64,000 nucleotides of DNA, taken from positions 12,958,001 through 13,022,000 of the forward strand of contig CM060734.1 in the NCBI GenBank assembly GCA_030704615.1. The letters are read 5' to 3'. How positions within the stretch are numbered: position 1 is the stretch's first letter; each line of letters starts with the position of its first letter. Origin of the DNA: Takakia lepidozioides. Taxonomy: Eukaryota; Streptophyta; Takakiopsida; Takakiales; Takakiaceae. Made by a program: the position numbers and the translations under genes. The notes beneath the pieces are model-generated. The model made no database searches, was not told where the DNA came from, and worked only from the letters and a program-made list of their open reading frames with translations. Positions 12,222-24,639 of this stretch are shown one piece after another.

Positions 12222-12239
12222 TGGCACCGCTGCCGGGGA
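12222..12239 (+). promoter_or_regulatory. Primer-binding site of the Tat-like element
   Basis: TGGCACCGCTGCCGGGGA. It starts with TGG, the complement of a tRNA CCA end, and resembles the tRNA-Asp-type site of plant Tat/Athila retrotransposons. Confidence 0.7.
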
Positions 12240-12621
12240 GAACTATGAAGAAGGTGCTATAGGATGAGTGTTTTCAAATTATAATATGCGAAGTTTTGTG
12301 TTCTCCAACTTTTATTTTTCTTTTGTTTCATTTTTTCAATTTTCTAGTGAAGCATTCACATACCAATTCGAGATGTGGCATTTGTTCCTACAACCCCTAG
12401 GAAAGCGTATCTTTATAATTATTATGTGAACTTTCTGAGTGTGATTCAGCAATTTCAAAAAGAGAATTGTGGTATTCATAGTGAAGTAAATAGGTTGAGA
12501 GAGGAAAACTTAAATATTTCGTGGTCAGTGGAATCAAACTCCTATATGTCATTGTTTGAGACAGGTCTTGTACATGAAAATTGTGGTTTTAAGTTTGATA
12601 TTTTGAATTTGGAGGCCAAAC

Positions 12622-14347
12622 TGAGCTCCATCGTTGCCAATTTATAAAATGTCTCATATGAAAGATATTTGAAAGTTTTTTAATTGGATTATCTCCTGGA
12701 GGAATGAGCGATATAGTATCGAGTGAATGTTCAGCACCAAGCTCCTTCTTAAATGTTGAGATGAACTCCGAGGCAATTTCATGATCTTGTAGGCTGGGAA
12801 TCCAATTGTTTCTAAAGAAGACCGCATCACCATTCGTTGATTGTATCATCATAACTAATCCAAAACTGTGAACATTTTGTTGATCATTATTTGAAATTTG
12901 AAAGGTACCACATACATGAAACCAGCTAAGCTCTTTCTTCAATTGTCCAATCAAGGGATCGGGTTGCTTCACCAATTCAATAGACTCGGATAGTCCACCA
13001 AAATCTTGATTTCCCATTGGATAATTGTCCAAATTATATTGGTTCTCAATTTCCCAAATTGAAATACCATTTGTAAAAAGAAACTAGAAAGGCTAAAGAT
13101 CTCGAAGCCGAAGCTATGTTGCAAAGAAATGAGGAGCACTTTCAAAGTGAGATTTTGACTTTGAAGGCAAAGTTAGATACAATCACAATGGAGAAGGAGA
13201 AATCATTACTGGATAATAAAATTTTGCAACAAGAAAATCAACTCTTATACATGAAGGTAAAATTTCTTGATGATCAAGTTGCCACACTTTTTATCTGAGA
13301 AAGTAAGTTTTGAGCAAGATAATGCAATGACTATTCAACAATGTAAAGAAATTACTTTGGAGGTCGTACAAATAAGGGACCAATTCACTCAATTGAGGAA
13401 TTTGGAAGATAACACAATTTTTTGAGGCAAAGCTAAATTCTTGCAATTATCAAAAATCACAATTTTTTTGGAGGAGATCAATTTGGATGTGTGTTCAAAT
13501 TTTGATACATTGAAGGCCATTGAGGAAAACTCAAGTTGGAATGGTGATTGTGACAAATTGCTTTACAAACAACAATGCAAATGTATTACCATGGAGGTCA
13601 TGATGTTTTCATTTCTTTTGAATTGATACAATTGTGAAAGTCACGGCCACAAAGAAGACTAAGAAAATGGATAATAATTATCCCATGCTTAAAGAACTAT
13701 TGGATCTTTTGGGTGGATATGAGGCCAATATTGCCAAAGTGATGATTGCAAATAATTTACAGCCAATTGATCTATCTAAGAGCATCATTGATTGTGATGG
13801 ACTATGTGGTATAAATCAGCCCAAAAAGTTGGAAGCTAGTTTTTTCCAACAGACTTTCATTATGAGACTTTTTTTTTCCAAGAGTTTCTAGTCTCTTTTT
13901 ACAAATGGTATTAATTTGAGAAATTGAGAACCAATATAGTTTGGACAATTATCCAATGGGAAATCAAGATTTTGGTGGACTATCCGAGTCTATTAGATGC
14001 ACAATTGGTGAAGCAAACTAATCCATCGATTGGACAATTGAAGAAAGAGCTTAGCTGGTTTCATGTATGTGGTACCTTTCAAATTTCAAATAATGATCAA
14101 CAAAATGTTCACAGTTTTGGATTAGTTATGATGATACAATCAATGAATGGTGATGCGGTCTTCTCTAGAAACAATTGGATTCATAGCCTACAAGATCACG
14201 AAATTGCCTCGGAGTTCATCTCAACATTTAAGAAGGAGCTTGAACATTCACTCGATACTATATTGCTCATCTAGGAGATAATCCGATTAAAAAACTTTCA
14301 AATATCTTTCTTGTGAGACATTTTATAAATTGGCAATGATGGAGCTC
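12622..14347. repeat. Foldback: 460-bp inverted repeat around an 800-bp loop
   Basis: Arms 12622-13089 and 13886-14347 are near-identical in inverted orientation. Both encode the same peptide, including 'ELSWFHVCGTFQISNNDQQN' and 'DHEIASEFISTFKKEL', on opposite strands. It lies inside the Tat-like fragment, so one arm is an inverted duplicate. A transcript across it could form a long double-stranded RNA. Confidence 0.85.
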
Positions 14348-14721
14348 AAGAATCTGGGATCCTGGAAGAAGAGTGTTCTTGAGTGTAAAGACTTCAAGTT
14401 TTGCTTAATATATAGGCATAGGATAACATATTCCACAGTACATCCGCAGAAGGTGATTTGTTTGCGAGGACGCAAACAGCTAAGTGTGGGAGTATGTCAA
14501 ATATCCGAAAATCTTAGGGACTTTATATTTTGACATTGTGACCATTTTGGAGTCCAAAAGATATCCCATAGACATATGCTAGTGTGAATAGGGCTGTAGA
14601 AGCTACAATTTGTTGAAACCGTCAATATCGATTATTTTTCCCTTTCATCGGATCTCTATGACTCTCTTTTGATCGTGACTTTTGGTAGCATTCTCGAGTA
14701 GAAGAATGACTCCAACACAGC

Positions 14722-14910
14722 CCCGGCTATCGGCATCACGTCCATCAGTCAGCGTCAGGTCACATTAGACCTACCGCTGACAGACTTCCGTCACGTCAGG
14801 CTCCGGGAATATTCTAGTGAAAAAAACCCAAGTAAAATTTTTCTACTTAAGCAGCTACGTCGCCGACACGGCGGTGACAAATAAATTATGGAAAATATGA
14901 AAATAAAAAT
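14722..14910. other. Spacer, no gene seen
   Basis: Short unassigned DNA between the truncated Tat-like LTR and the palindrome array. It is GC-richer than its surroundings up to about 14800, then AT-rich. Confidence 0.4.
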
Positions 14911-15142
14911 GACCGCCTATTCTGGCGGTCGTTTTATATTTGAAAATTAAAAAAATTCAGAGGGACCGCCATATTGGCAGTCGCTTTATTCAATAAATAA
15001 ATAAAACACATGACCACCATATTGACGGTCACCTTACGTTAAACATAAAACATAAACAGTTAAAAAAAACAGGCGACCGCAATATTTCGGTCACTTCAAT
15101 TTTAAAATAAAAAAAGAAGAAGAGAACGTCGTATTGGTGGTC
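14911..15142. repeat. Five spaced palindromes, GACCGCC-ATATT-GGCGGTC type
   Basis: Copies at 14911-14930, 14964-14982, 15012-15030, 15075-15092 and 15124-15142, start to start 48-63 bp. The consensus is GACCGCCATATTGGCGGTC. Spacers are AT-rich and unalike. Several copies carry changes that partly keep pairing. The array abuts the 3' end of the minus-strand gene remnant to its right, so it may be that element's subterminal region. Confidence 0.8.
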
Positions 15143-15967
15143 CTTTGTGTGATCCGATATCTTCCATCCAGAATCTGTGTCTTGCTTTCTGCAAAATCGG
15201 AAGGGATTTTGACCACAAAAAGAAAATCGTGCATTCCATCGTCATTAATATAGAAATGATTCTCTTTTAAAATTGCTGTATTTGGGTCATTAGGGTTGGC
15301 TTCTGGATTGTGTCTATACGTGATATGGACAAGAATAACAATCTGAAAAGAATGCCAATGCATTTCTTGGACCTCATTTTGGTCCTGAAATGCATAATTC
15401 TCCACAAAGTCTATCACATAAATGATAGATCCATCTGGAATGAATTGAAGACAATGCTTGAATTGCCCATCTTGCCCTCGGGCAACAAAATTATGCTCGA
15501 CAAAGAGAGTCAACTTGGGCTTGAAATAATTCAGAATTGCAACTTCAGACGTTTGCTAGTCTTCCGGCCCTCCCTACCAACGCCGATTACTTCTCTTTGA
15601 TAATACCTCCAAACTATGATTAGACCATCATCGTTATCGTCTTCTTCAATTGGGCATAAGGATAGAACGTCAATACCACAATTGGACCACACTCACCCAT
15701 CAAGTATTCCCTCTTGTGCCAATCCTCAAACTCTCCCTTGGGACACACTATTGTTTGCCACAATGGTGTCACTTCCTTAAAACACTTATTTGTAGCTTGA
15801 CAATGACACTCTCCATCTCGGTCATCATGTTGACAGATCTCAACAAAGTAAAAAAAGCAAACATGATGAACACCTTTTGAGCGAAACCGCATATTGTTGA
15901 AACCCACTCTTAGTTCCTCCATCTCCACATGTGCTTGCAGCAGCATGTATTGCGATCCTTCAGCCAA
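15091..15967 (-). pseudogene. Remnant of a transposon-associated protein of unknown class
   Basis: Two minus-strand blocks, 15967-15620 and about 15595-15160, with a stop and frame change between them. The first has a cysteine/histidine pattern including 'CFKEVTPLWQTIVCPKGEFE' and 'WHKREYLMGECG'. The second has 'IYVIDFVENYAFQDQNEV', 'HWHSFQIVILVHITYRHNP' and 'HFYINDDGMHD'. The spacing of acidic residues (D..EN, then DD) would suit an RNase H-like DDE fold. I recall similar proteins from mosses, but cannot name a family. It is broken and probably inactive. Confidence 0.5.
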
Positions 15968-18660
15968 CGAACAAAGAAATGTTTCATCTTTTTAAATACA
16001 TGCTGACCAATCCTCACATCTGAAAACTTTGTCTTGAATCGCAAGAATTAGAACGTTGTCTGCATGCACAGGCAATGATCAGCTTAGTTTTCATCATTAC
16101 TGGATGTATAGGAAAAAATACCTACAGTACTTACTTAATATAACTACCTCTACCTTGAACAATATTTCAGCCACACTATTCCGTAACCTTGAATCACAAC
16201 ATGAAGGCAATGTATATGCAGAGGCAACAATGGTACATACATAAACATTACAACTCCTACGAATGAAAAACTTGCAACTGGACTGTATGCACTAGTTAGT
16301 ACATAGGTATGTGTTCAGACAATATTTGCTATATTTGTACTATGACAAGGTACAGAAAGTACTGTAGAATGGTCTATTAAGTTCTTTACATGTACAAGAG
16401 TATGTGAGCACAGTACTTACAGCACATAAGTATCTAAGTACTAAGTACCCAAGCATATGTATGTAAGTACATGAGGTTGTTCCTTGTAGCACCTGTGCCC
16501 GGCCCCCACAATTCCACGAAGCCTACTTCCTACAAAGGGCTGATCATCAGCAGCAGACACAGTACCATGCACACTCAAAGCCCCTCGTGACGTTAGTGTC
16601 AGAATTGCTGAATCTTTCCTCAATAGAAACTAAGTCAGCCTCCTCAAACACTCTACTTCTATGCATGGCAACCGGAGATAACACAGGAACAGACTTTGGT
16701 ACCGAACTTCTATCTCTACCAGATCGCAACCAGTGGTCAGTAGGTGAGCTTGACATGAAAAGAATCAAATTTTACCTTTACAAATCCTCCACTTCAATTA
16801 TGCTGGGACACTGCCCGGCTTGAGATGAAACGAGTCTCAGTAGCTTGTGAGTGTCGTGACTATGCTCAGAAACTGCAAGCCAACGCCTAGAAATTTTGAA
16901 CTAGAACCCAACACATTGTCACACAATGTGCAATTTGGTCCCCCAAAGCGATTTTATTTCTAGGCTCGAGTTAGCACTGTGCTGTTAGGCCAATAATCGA
17001 TGGAATCAAACACCCAAAACTTCTGGATTACATGTAAAGTAAACTGCTCGTGAGGCAAAATCACCAAGTCACCCTGGAATGCTCGTTCACTTTGACCAAA
17101 TGGAACGTCAATTAAATCGCGAGCTGAAGGGGTGAACACAGCGAAGCTGCTGAACTGTAGTAACCTCAAAAGCACAGAGCCAACACCACTAGTGAACAAC
17201 GCCAACTGCCAGGGTTCCACGAAGTCAGAGGAAACCAACGGTGCGAGCAAGGAACAAACAGAGATTGTCTCGCACAGCCCTAATTGCCTTAGCTCGATAC
17301 CCCCCAGGCACAAGAACCTACGCTTGAGCAAGTGATAGGCAACTGAAATTGCCTTCTCAAGGCAAGCTCATGCTCTATGATACGATGAACTTCACAAACA
17401 AGGGTTGCAGGGTCACTAATCCAACATGAAACTCGCTCTCCCTCAGAAACAGAGAATTTCGAAATATCAGTAAAGAACCAGGATTCAAACTTGTCGTACC
17501 ACGCCAGGTCCTCACTGTCGAGTTCAAGCTGCTCTCTATCAAAGGCAATAGATTCTTCAATCTGAGTATTCACATCTACAATTTCCTCAGGCTAGTAATA
17601 GTCAGGTTCTGCATAACCACCATGGTCATACTTATCTGGATCTCTGCCGGGGATGGTGCCCGAACTGGGCGGATCGTCGCTTCGTGCAGAGATGGAGGCC
17701 TTATCAGTTGGAACTCGACAAAGCAGGTCTATCCCCCACAGTAGTAGACACACCTTCCACAGTCAAAACACCTTGCGCAATTCGCTCATTAGTCAAAGGA
17801 ATGTCCGAAACTACCAGCGCGTTCAATTCAGGAGTAAGCTCTGGCAACACGATTTTAAGCTCTAGTCTAACCCCACAAGGGATATTCCCGCTCTCTTAGA
17901 GTTCAAGACATTAAGCGTAACAACCGTCATCTTTCAGATCACAAGCAAATCGAAACATAGGAAAGAATGAGCTGCTGGTTGGCGCGCCGCCATCGCGGCT
18001 CCTTATCAACCCAAAACCACCTCGTAGACACAGCTTGAACCCACGGTAATCAGCGCAAATGCGCTTAGTTTAGGGGTGCGCAGCTCAATGAAAAGCATGC
18101 GTTTGCTGTAGCAGTAGCAAAGGCACACGTAGAGGAGAACCACACAGCGATTACGAACGTCAAGCATGCAAGATCACGAACATCTAGAGCTCTATCACGC
18201 ATAAGTACACCAGGCTGTACATACAACAAAAGAACGAGTTTACTCAAGGTCAGAAAGACCATATACCCAAACCCTTGGTTGGGATGAGCCCACACCTAGA
18301 AGCATGCCATGGGCTAGGAAGATTGCCCCACATCCTGTAAGTCAAACAATAAAGGGCTGAGATGGAGCCAGCCCCGCCCCATGTAGGGTTAGTTGTACAA
18401 TGTATGGGTCAGGCATCGTGTAAGGGCTTCCTGCCGTCGTCTAGCTAAAGCAAGGGATGAGGCCTGACAGAATTTAATGTAACTAGGGCTAGGAAAATAT
18501 GGGGCATCATATTCCATGCTAGACATGTGATCATCCAATTTATTCAAATATCCAAAGTTTTTCATGCCCAGCCATTGTTCAATCAATGTGAGTTACCATA
18601 AGTGCTCACCAGTTCCGTTATTGTATGGAATATATTTCTAAAATAGTGAGTATGATATCC
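15968..18660. other. Unassigned region with decayed minus-strand coding traces
   Basis: No recognisable gene. The best coding trace is on the minus strand from about 17910 to 17290. It runs through 'VLPELTPELNALVVSDIPLT', is cut by stops, then gives 'QLELDSEDLAWYDKFESWFF' and 'VSCWISDPATLVCEVHRII' (17573-17289). The composition looks like real protein, perhaps a retroelement Gag or a dead gene. I found no known motif. Confidence 0.35.
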
Positions 18661-18668
18661 CAAATCTA

Positions 18669-19165
18669 AAATACTCTCTTGCATGTGGTAGAAAACATGG
18701 GTTTTTGGGACCAGAGTAAAAGCGGGTGTGGATTTGAGCCCATGACCTCCTCCAAAGTGGCTCACGTGGAGACGGTTACCTGACCCTAGGGGGTGGTTAG
18801 ACTGCCTCTCTCTCGCAGAATGTGCAAACGTGCAAACCCTAAAGTGCAGAAAGGAAGCGCAGGAGAGCGGGCATGTTCGGGATTCCCAAGTTTTGTGGCA
18901 GGGCATCCTGCTAAAATACTCGTCCTGCATGTGGTAGAAAACATGGGTTTTCTGGACCAGACTAAAAGCGAGAATCGAGCGGATGTGGATTTGAGCCCAT
19001 GACCTCCTCCAAAGTGGTTTAGGTTTCCTGACCCTAGGGGGGTGGTTAGACTGCCTCTATCTCGCAGAATGTGCAGACGTGCAAGCCCTAAAGTGCAGAA
19101 AGGAAGCGCCAGGAGAGCGGGCATGTTCGGGATTTCCAAGTTTTGTGGCAGGGCATCCTGCTCGT
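18669..19165. repeat. Tandem duplication (about 245-bp unit) upstream of CSN4
   Basis: Two units begin near 18669 and 18914. Each runs from TTGCATGTGGTAGAAAACAT or its variant, through GGATTTGAGCCCATGACCTC and GGTTAGACTGCCTCT, to GGGCATGTTCGGGAT and TTTTGTGGCAGGGCATCCTG. Identity is high, with small indels. The second unit ends about 50 bp before the CSN4 start codon, so promoter or 5' UTR sequence may be duplicated. Confidence 0.85.
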
Positions 19166-19216
19166 TCACTGCTGCAGAGCAAGCGCTGGGTGTTTGGGAG
19201 ATTGAGGAGCTGGGAA

Positions 19217-22200
19217 ATGGCGGGAGACATAGAGGGTGCCCTACAAGGTGCAGCGGGCATCAGTGATCAAAAGCAGAAAATCGACCACTACAAGCTTCTC
19301 CTCTCCTCCATCATCTCCACAAATAATGTTCATCACGCCAAGGCATTCATAGATCACAGTAAGCTCTGGCCTCACGTCCAAGTTGTGGATATTTCCTCGC
19401 CCTTTTACTCTGCTAGGTCGAAAGCACCAAGTTATCAATCGATTGCGGATGGAGTGTGTGTGAGTGTTATATCCTTAAACAACATGATGTCTTATGCAGT
19501 GGTGACGGACGAGGTTCCACTAGTGGCATCGCGACAATTGCTGCAGATATTTGCCATGGACCTCAATAAACTTGAGCCCGAAGCGCATAAGGAAATTGCA
19601 CAGTATGCTTTAGCTCAAATTCAGCCTCGTGTGGTCTCATTCGAGGAACAGGTCGGTCTCCTCTCATTAGGATTCATGTGTAGTGTATCAATGTACACAA
19701 TTGGGCGGGGGTGGGGGCGCGATTTTACGATTCTATGGCCTGCAGATTACGTTTCTTTCCCAGTAGTTCTCTATGGCTTCAGGGAGCTGTCTATTGATGA
19801 CAGGACATCTAGGATGGATATGGTCCCGATTACAGGCAGTGATAGTCTGTGTGCATGCAGGTGTCTATCATACGCGAGGGATTGGCTGAATTATATGAAA
19901 TCGAAGAGCAGTGGTCAAAAGCTGCACAAATGCTTAGCGGAATTGACCTAGACTCTGGGATTCGGTCTGCCCCTTTCTTTAGCCCCTCATTGTGTTTGTA
20001 CACAATTGAAGGATTGCAATCTTGAGTGGGAGCTTTAACAGCAGTAATGATGGATTGTGGATTTGCGTTACAAATTTGATGGATCATGGAACTATTTCAA
20101 AGGACTGATGATGTGGAACGAAGTTATCTTCTAAAAGGAGCTTTTTCACTGCATTTGCTTCAGAGAAAGCTAATCCCTCCCTCCCTGTCCGTTTTTCCTT
20201 GTTGGTGAGAGAAAGGCTGTCTACAATAAAGATCATGAAACCAAAATCTCTAATACAACCTTGGCAAGCCAAGAAATGCATACCCAGGCAGAGGCAGCAA
20301 CAATTAGATGCCTTCTGACCAGTGAAACTAGGGAAGAGTGATGAAGGTAGCTACTCCGGAAGATTACGCCAGCCTCTAACCTAGATGGTAGGACCTAGTC
20401 TGAAAAGCCCAGACAGGCAGAGGAGACTACAACACAGAAAGGCCTCGCAGTGGAAGTGCGACAGCTTAGACAATACATGAGTTACAAATATGTATCATGT
20501 TGTTGAAGAGGTGGCCTTTTTTTGACGGGTGGGGGAGCAGGATGCTGGATGATACGTACAAGTTGGCGAAATGTGTGAAGATTGCACTATTGTATCTAGA
20601 GGTAGGCCTTTTCACCTACTTCTCTGTATTTTGCAGTGCTTCCATTTGAAGACTGTATGCAGATGTCCCATGACTATAGGCCCATCCACACACCTTTTGA
20701 GTCTTGGAGCATAGACCTGCGGATGCAAATCCATCCCATTGTTGTTCTGCCTGAGTCAATTATGTTTCATGGGTTGTACAGGATGATGATGCCATGAATG
20801 CGGAGATTTTTATCAAGAAAGCATCCTTTCTGGTGAACAACTGCAAGGATGAGGCCCTGAATTTACAGTACAAGGTATCATTTCCTTACTGTACTATCCT
20901 TAAGGTCAGGCCTGCAAGTGCTGCTTCTAACTTCTGGGATGTGCCAATGGTGACAGGTGTGCTATGCACGGATTTTGGACTCAAAACGCAAGTTTCTGGA
21001 GGCTGCACTTCGGTACTATGAGTTGTCTCAACTTGAGAAACGAGAGATTGGTGGCAGGTATGTGTGGACAAGTCTTTTCTAACATTGGAGAGCTACAGTT
21101 GTCTTGACAGTTGTCTTTTTATGGATGTGAAGTGCATGACCACACATCTGTTATTTCCTTGTCATAGTTCCTTTCAATGTGTCTGATGTTCATTATTTGG
21201 TCAACCTTGCCAAAATGAGTTGGCTTGCAGAGGTACATAATCCCTCAAGGATTGTAATCTCTTTTACTGCGAGGGCTAATGTAGTGTGATTGGATGTTGC
21301 AGACGAGTAGACGAAGATGAACTGCAGCAGGCACTTAGTGCTGCTGTTACCTGCACCATTTTGGCGGCTGCTGGACCTCAACGCTCCAGGGTGCTAGCCA
21401 CACTGTACAAGGTGCTAGATTCTAGTAGCTGACCTCTTTCATAACATTTGCAACCGATGCCATGTGTTTGTTTTGTTTGTTGTGTCTACATCTTACCAGG
21501 TTGAGAGCTTTTTCATAAATGTTGTTCGGCTTGGTTGTTGTTCAGGATGAGAGATGTTCCAAGCTAAAAATATATCCCATCCTTCAAAAGGTTTGTACCT
21601 GGACTGTTTCTTGCTTGGACTCATGCAGTTAAGATGATAGACATCTCTTGTCCGTTGAGGTTACAAGTACTTATCGAAGAGTTAAAAATGGAAGGTGAAG
21701 TGAACTTAATTTCTTCAAGGATTTGAATCGTAAGATTGAGCACTGGAGCCAGTTGTTGCTGTTTGGGCTGGGAATTCCAGGGCATCCAGTGACAGGCATC
21801 AACAGGTGGTATTCTTTGTCGATTCCAATGCAGGTGTATCTGGAAAGAATATTGCGGAAACCACAGGTGGATGCCTTCTCAGAAGAGCTGAAACCACATC
21901 AGGTACTCAGATATAAGTCAATGTATGTTCTTGCCAGTGCTTTTTGAAGCAGAAGACAAATTCATCTGCGGCAGTATTGCAGGGTTCTGACTGTGGTCTT
22001 CTGGTTGTTGGCAGAAAGCTCTGTTACCAGATAACTCGACAGTGTTGGATCGTGCTATGATTGAGCACAATCTACTAAGTGCAAGCAAACTTTACACTAA
22101 TATCAGGTACTTAGGTCCTAATTGGAGGTCGATCAATTCATTAGTACTAGAGCAAGATCTGCACATTGGCGTCTTCTTTATCTAGAAGACAAATTGGATA

Positions 22201-23594
22201 TGATTTTATTGAAAAGGGTGGACTTTCATTGTTGTGTGTTTTTGCAGCTTTGAGGAGTTGGGTGCATTGCTGGGCATTGGTCCCCAGAAGGTAGGTTTGC
22301 CTGTAACTGACGAAGGAAATGATTGGTTGCATGATATTGGGAGAACTGCTAACACGAAAAAATCAGTAGTACCACTCACTGTTGTTAGAATGTGTCACCT
22401 TGCATGTATGGACGGTGGAAATTATGAACTGTTAAGATTTTGCCCACATATTTCCTGACAACCTCATTGGCAGTAATCCATTTTAGGTGTGTTTTCCTTT
22501 GTAATCTAGTCAGGATTCCTGGACTTGGAGATTATGACAGGTTTGTGAAAACAGTTCCAATAGATAGCTCATTGGCTAGGACACACAGTCATGTTGGAGC
22601 GTGGTTCTGGGTGCGAATCTGCATAACACTTCGTGGGAACACACTGGTAGATGTAAGCACTGTGTATTTAGCTGCTGGTTCTAGTGTAGGAGTGTCTACA
22701 ACAACTTGTAGGTCTATACATTTGAGAGGAGTTGAATGGTGTGAATGATGGCAGGCTGAGAAGATTGCCGGGCGCATGATATCTGAGGATCGGATGCGAG
22801 GGTCTATTGATCAGGTAGGATACACTGTCAAACATCTAGGGTTGATTGATACTTGGCTATCTGTCCATTTTCACAGAGACATGAGATTAGCATAATGTTT
22901 TTTCACATAAAGCAACCTTTCAGTGCAGATTGAAATGTGATGTGTTGGTAAAAACATTTTTTGTGTTGGTAAAAATGGTCAGTGTGGTTGTTGGGTAGAT
23001 GGTGATGAGAGAGTGTTCAATTATTGTGTGATTTTGACATGGAGGGTCTTGAAGATGAGTTTGTAGGAGTTCAAGCTGGGGACAAACAGTTGGTTTCTAC
23101 TGTTGTTGGTTATTGTTGGCTACATCAAACTGGTTAATGTATGACACAGGTAGAAGGTGTCATTCATTTTGAAAATGATATTGAGGAACTCCAGCAATGG
23201 GACCACCAGGTATCTTCTCATGTATGCTTGGCCTTTTTTCTTGCCATCTACTTAAGGGGTTGCTCAAGTGTGAGTGGCATCCTCAGGTTGGGCCTTGTTT
23301 GACGCCCAATAGAAGTACGCCTAATCATCCATCTGCTGCACAAAAAGTCTTTGTAGGTGTGGTATGTCAGGGGTGGTCTAACTGGTTGGTTTCCATACAT
23401 GGGGGCCACTGTGGGTCCACAGCCATATTGTTGCCCAAGTTGCAAGATGGTTGTGCATACGCCTCTTAGAGTTGGTTGGGAGATTAACTCCAGGTGCCGG
23501 GTGCTGATTGTCTGTGCAGATTGTCAGTATCTGCCAAGCACTAAATGATGTGCTGGATAGCATGGTCAAGAAGGGAATGCCTGTGGCAGTCTAG
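19217..23594 (+). CDS. CSN4: COP9 signalosome complex subunit 4
   Basis: A PCI-domain subunit of the COP9 signalosome, which removes NEDD8 from cullin-RING ubiquitin ligases; it acts in nucleus and cytosol. Fourteen exons: 19217-19358, 19500-19651, 19861-19964, 20541-20601, 20782-20874, 20957-21057, 21303-21411, 21546-21590, 21834-21902, 22015-22106, 22248-22290, 22755-22814, 23150-23209, 23520-23594. All introns begin GT and end AG, phases agree, and the total is 1206 nt (401 residues plus stop), close to plant CSN4 at about 400. Family blocks: '[20 protein letters not shown]' (start), '[20 protein letters not shown]', 'NLQYK', '[20 protein letters not shown]', '[17 protein letters not shown]', '[12 protein letters not shown]', and an ending in 'VKKGMPVAV'. 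The PCI region covers roughly residues 200-365. The start ATG is the one giving the conserved N-terminus. No inactivating change was found. Call and exon structure are from reading; no transcript was seen. Confidence 0.95.
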
Positions 23595-24635
23595 CCTGCA
23601 TGTGATTGCTTCTCACCACTGCTGGAAGATAAAACTGGCAAAGTTAGGGACCTGACAGTAATTCTCTCTGGAGATGCTTTGACATCAAGCCGGTTTCTTC
23701 ATCTCTGTTCACGAAATGCTTTGCAAACGATGTAATTTTACATGAGACTTATAGTTACGCAATTGGCATGGGATTTGTTAAGATTGATAGAGGTGCAAAC
23801 AACAGCCCAACAGGCCAGGCAAGGATCAATACAGACAGCAGTTGTCAAGTACGTGTTATGAATCCAAACCCTCTGGCTTGAGGCTGTGTAGTGATTGGTG
23901 AGCCACAATTGAAGTACATTACTGCAACATTACAAGCATGAAGAACACACGAGCAGATATCTCAAGTGGTCTAGTGAACTTTTCCTCCCCATGATTTTAC
24001 CTCCTCTAAGCCCAGACTCGAACACATGAGCGAATCACACTCTACCCCCGGAGGGTTACAATCTTCTCTCCATGGACACTTAGAGCGAATGTTCAGAGGC
24101 TCTGTTCTATAGAATATCTGATTGTGATGATTGCAGTATGTTTGTTTCTAGTTCCAAGTCTACAGAGCGTGCAAGCTCTTACTAGAATCGGCTTGGGTAG
24201 ATTTGTGATCCCCAAGTTTCCTATTTGTGATATATGTCCTTAGCATGCAAGTGCTCATAATTTAATTGAAGTTGTAGTACCACAGGCTCTACACTGAGAT
24301 CACATAGTCCTGAGCCTGTTGGCAGCCACTTTCTCCTGACGTCCTTTGTTTGCTGATGGACCCGTTTTTCCCGAGAGTTTGTAGTCTCTAATCTGCAAGC
24401 AAACACAAAGGAAGTCATGCTACAAGAAGAGATTTCTTCAGAAGGATTTCCCATTGTTCCAGTGCTTTGTGTGCCCTTAGTTTGGGGATATCCCGGACTG
24501 TCAGGGCCACATGAGTACATAGTCAGGACTCCAAATAATATGAGCAGTTTTGGGGCGCTGGATGGAATATCAAAGAATTTATACAACTCTACTTGGACAA
24601 TCATTGAACAACATCATTCTCTAATCATGTATGAG
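23595..24635. other. Region downstream of CSN4, no gene seen
   Basis: Probably holds the CSN4 3' UTR at its left end, then unassigned DNA. No open frame with a recognisable motif. Confidence 0.4.
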
Positions 24636-24639
24636 ATGA

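Larger units (their letters stand above)
11831..14721 (+). mobile_element. Tat/Athila-like LTR retrotransposon fragment, no pol
   Basis: A partial 5' LTR (11831-12217) is followed by the primer-binding site TGGCACCGCTGCCGGGGA at 12222-12239, close to that of plant Tat/Athila elements. At the 3' side, the purine tract GTGTGGGAG (14484-14492) precedes TGTCAAATATCC, taken as the 3' LTR start. A 43-bp stretch at 11831-11873 recurs at 14679-14721, so both LTRs are truncated but overlap there. The interior has short decayed frames (12375-12647, 13116-13298, 13634-13891) rich in Asn, Lys and Glu. No protease, RT or integrase is visible. Confidence 0.65.

Noticed and set aside
14911-15142. CRISPR-like array
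   Set aside because: Repeats are only about 19 bp, imperfect and palindromic with uneven spacers, in nuclear eukaryotic DNA with no cas genes.
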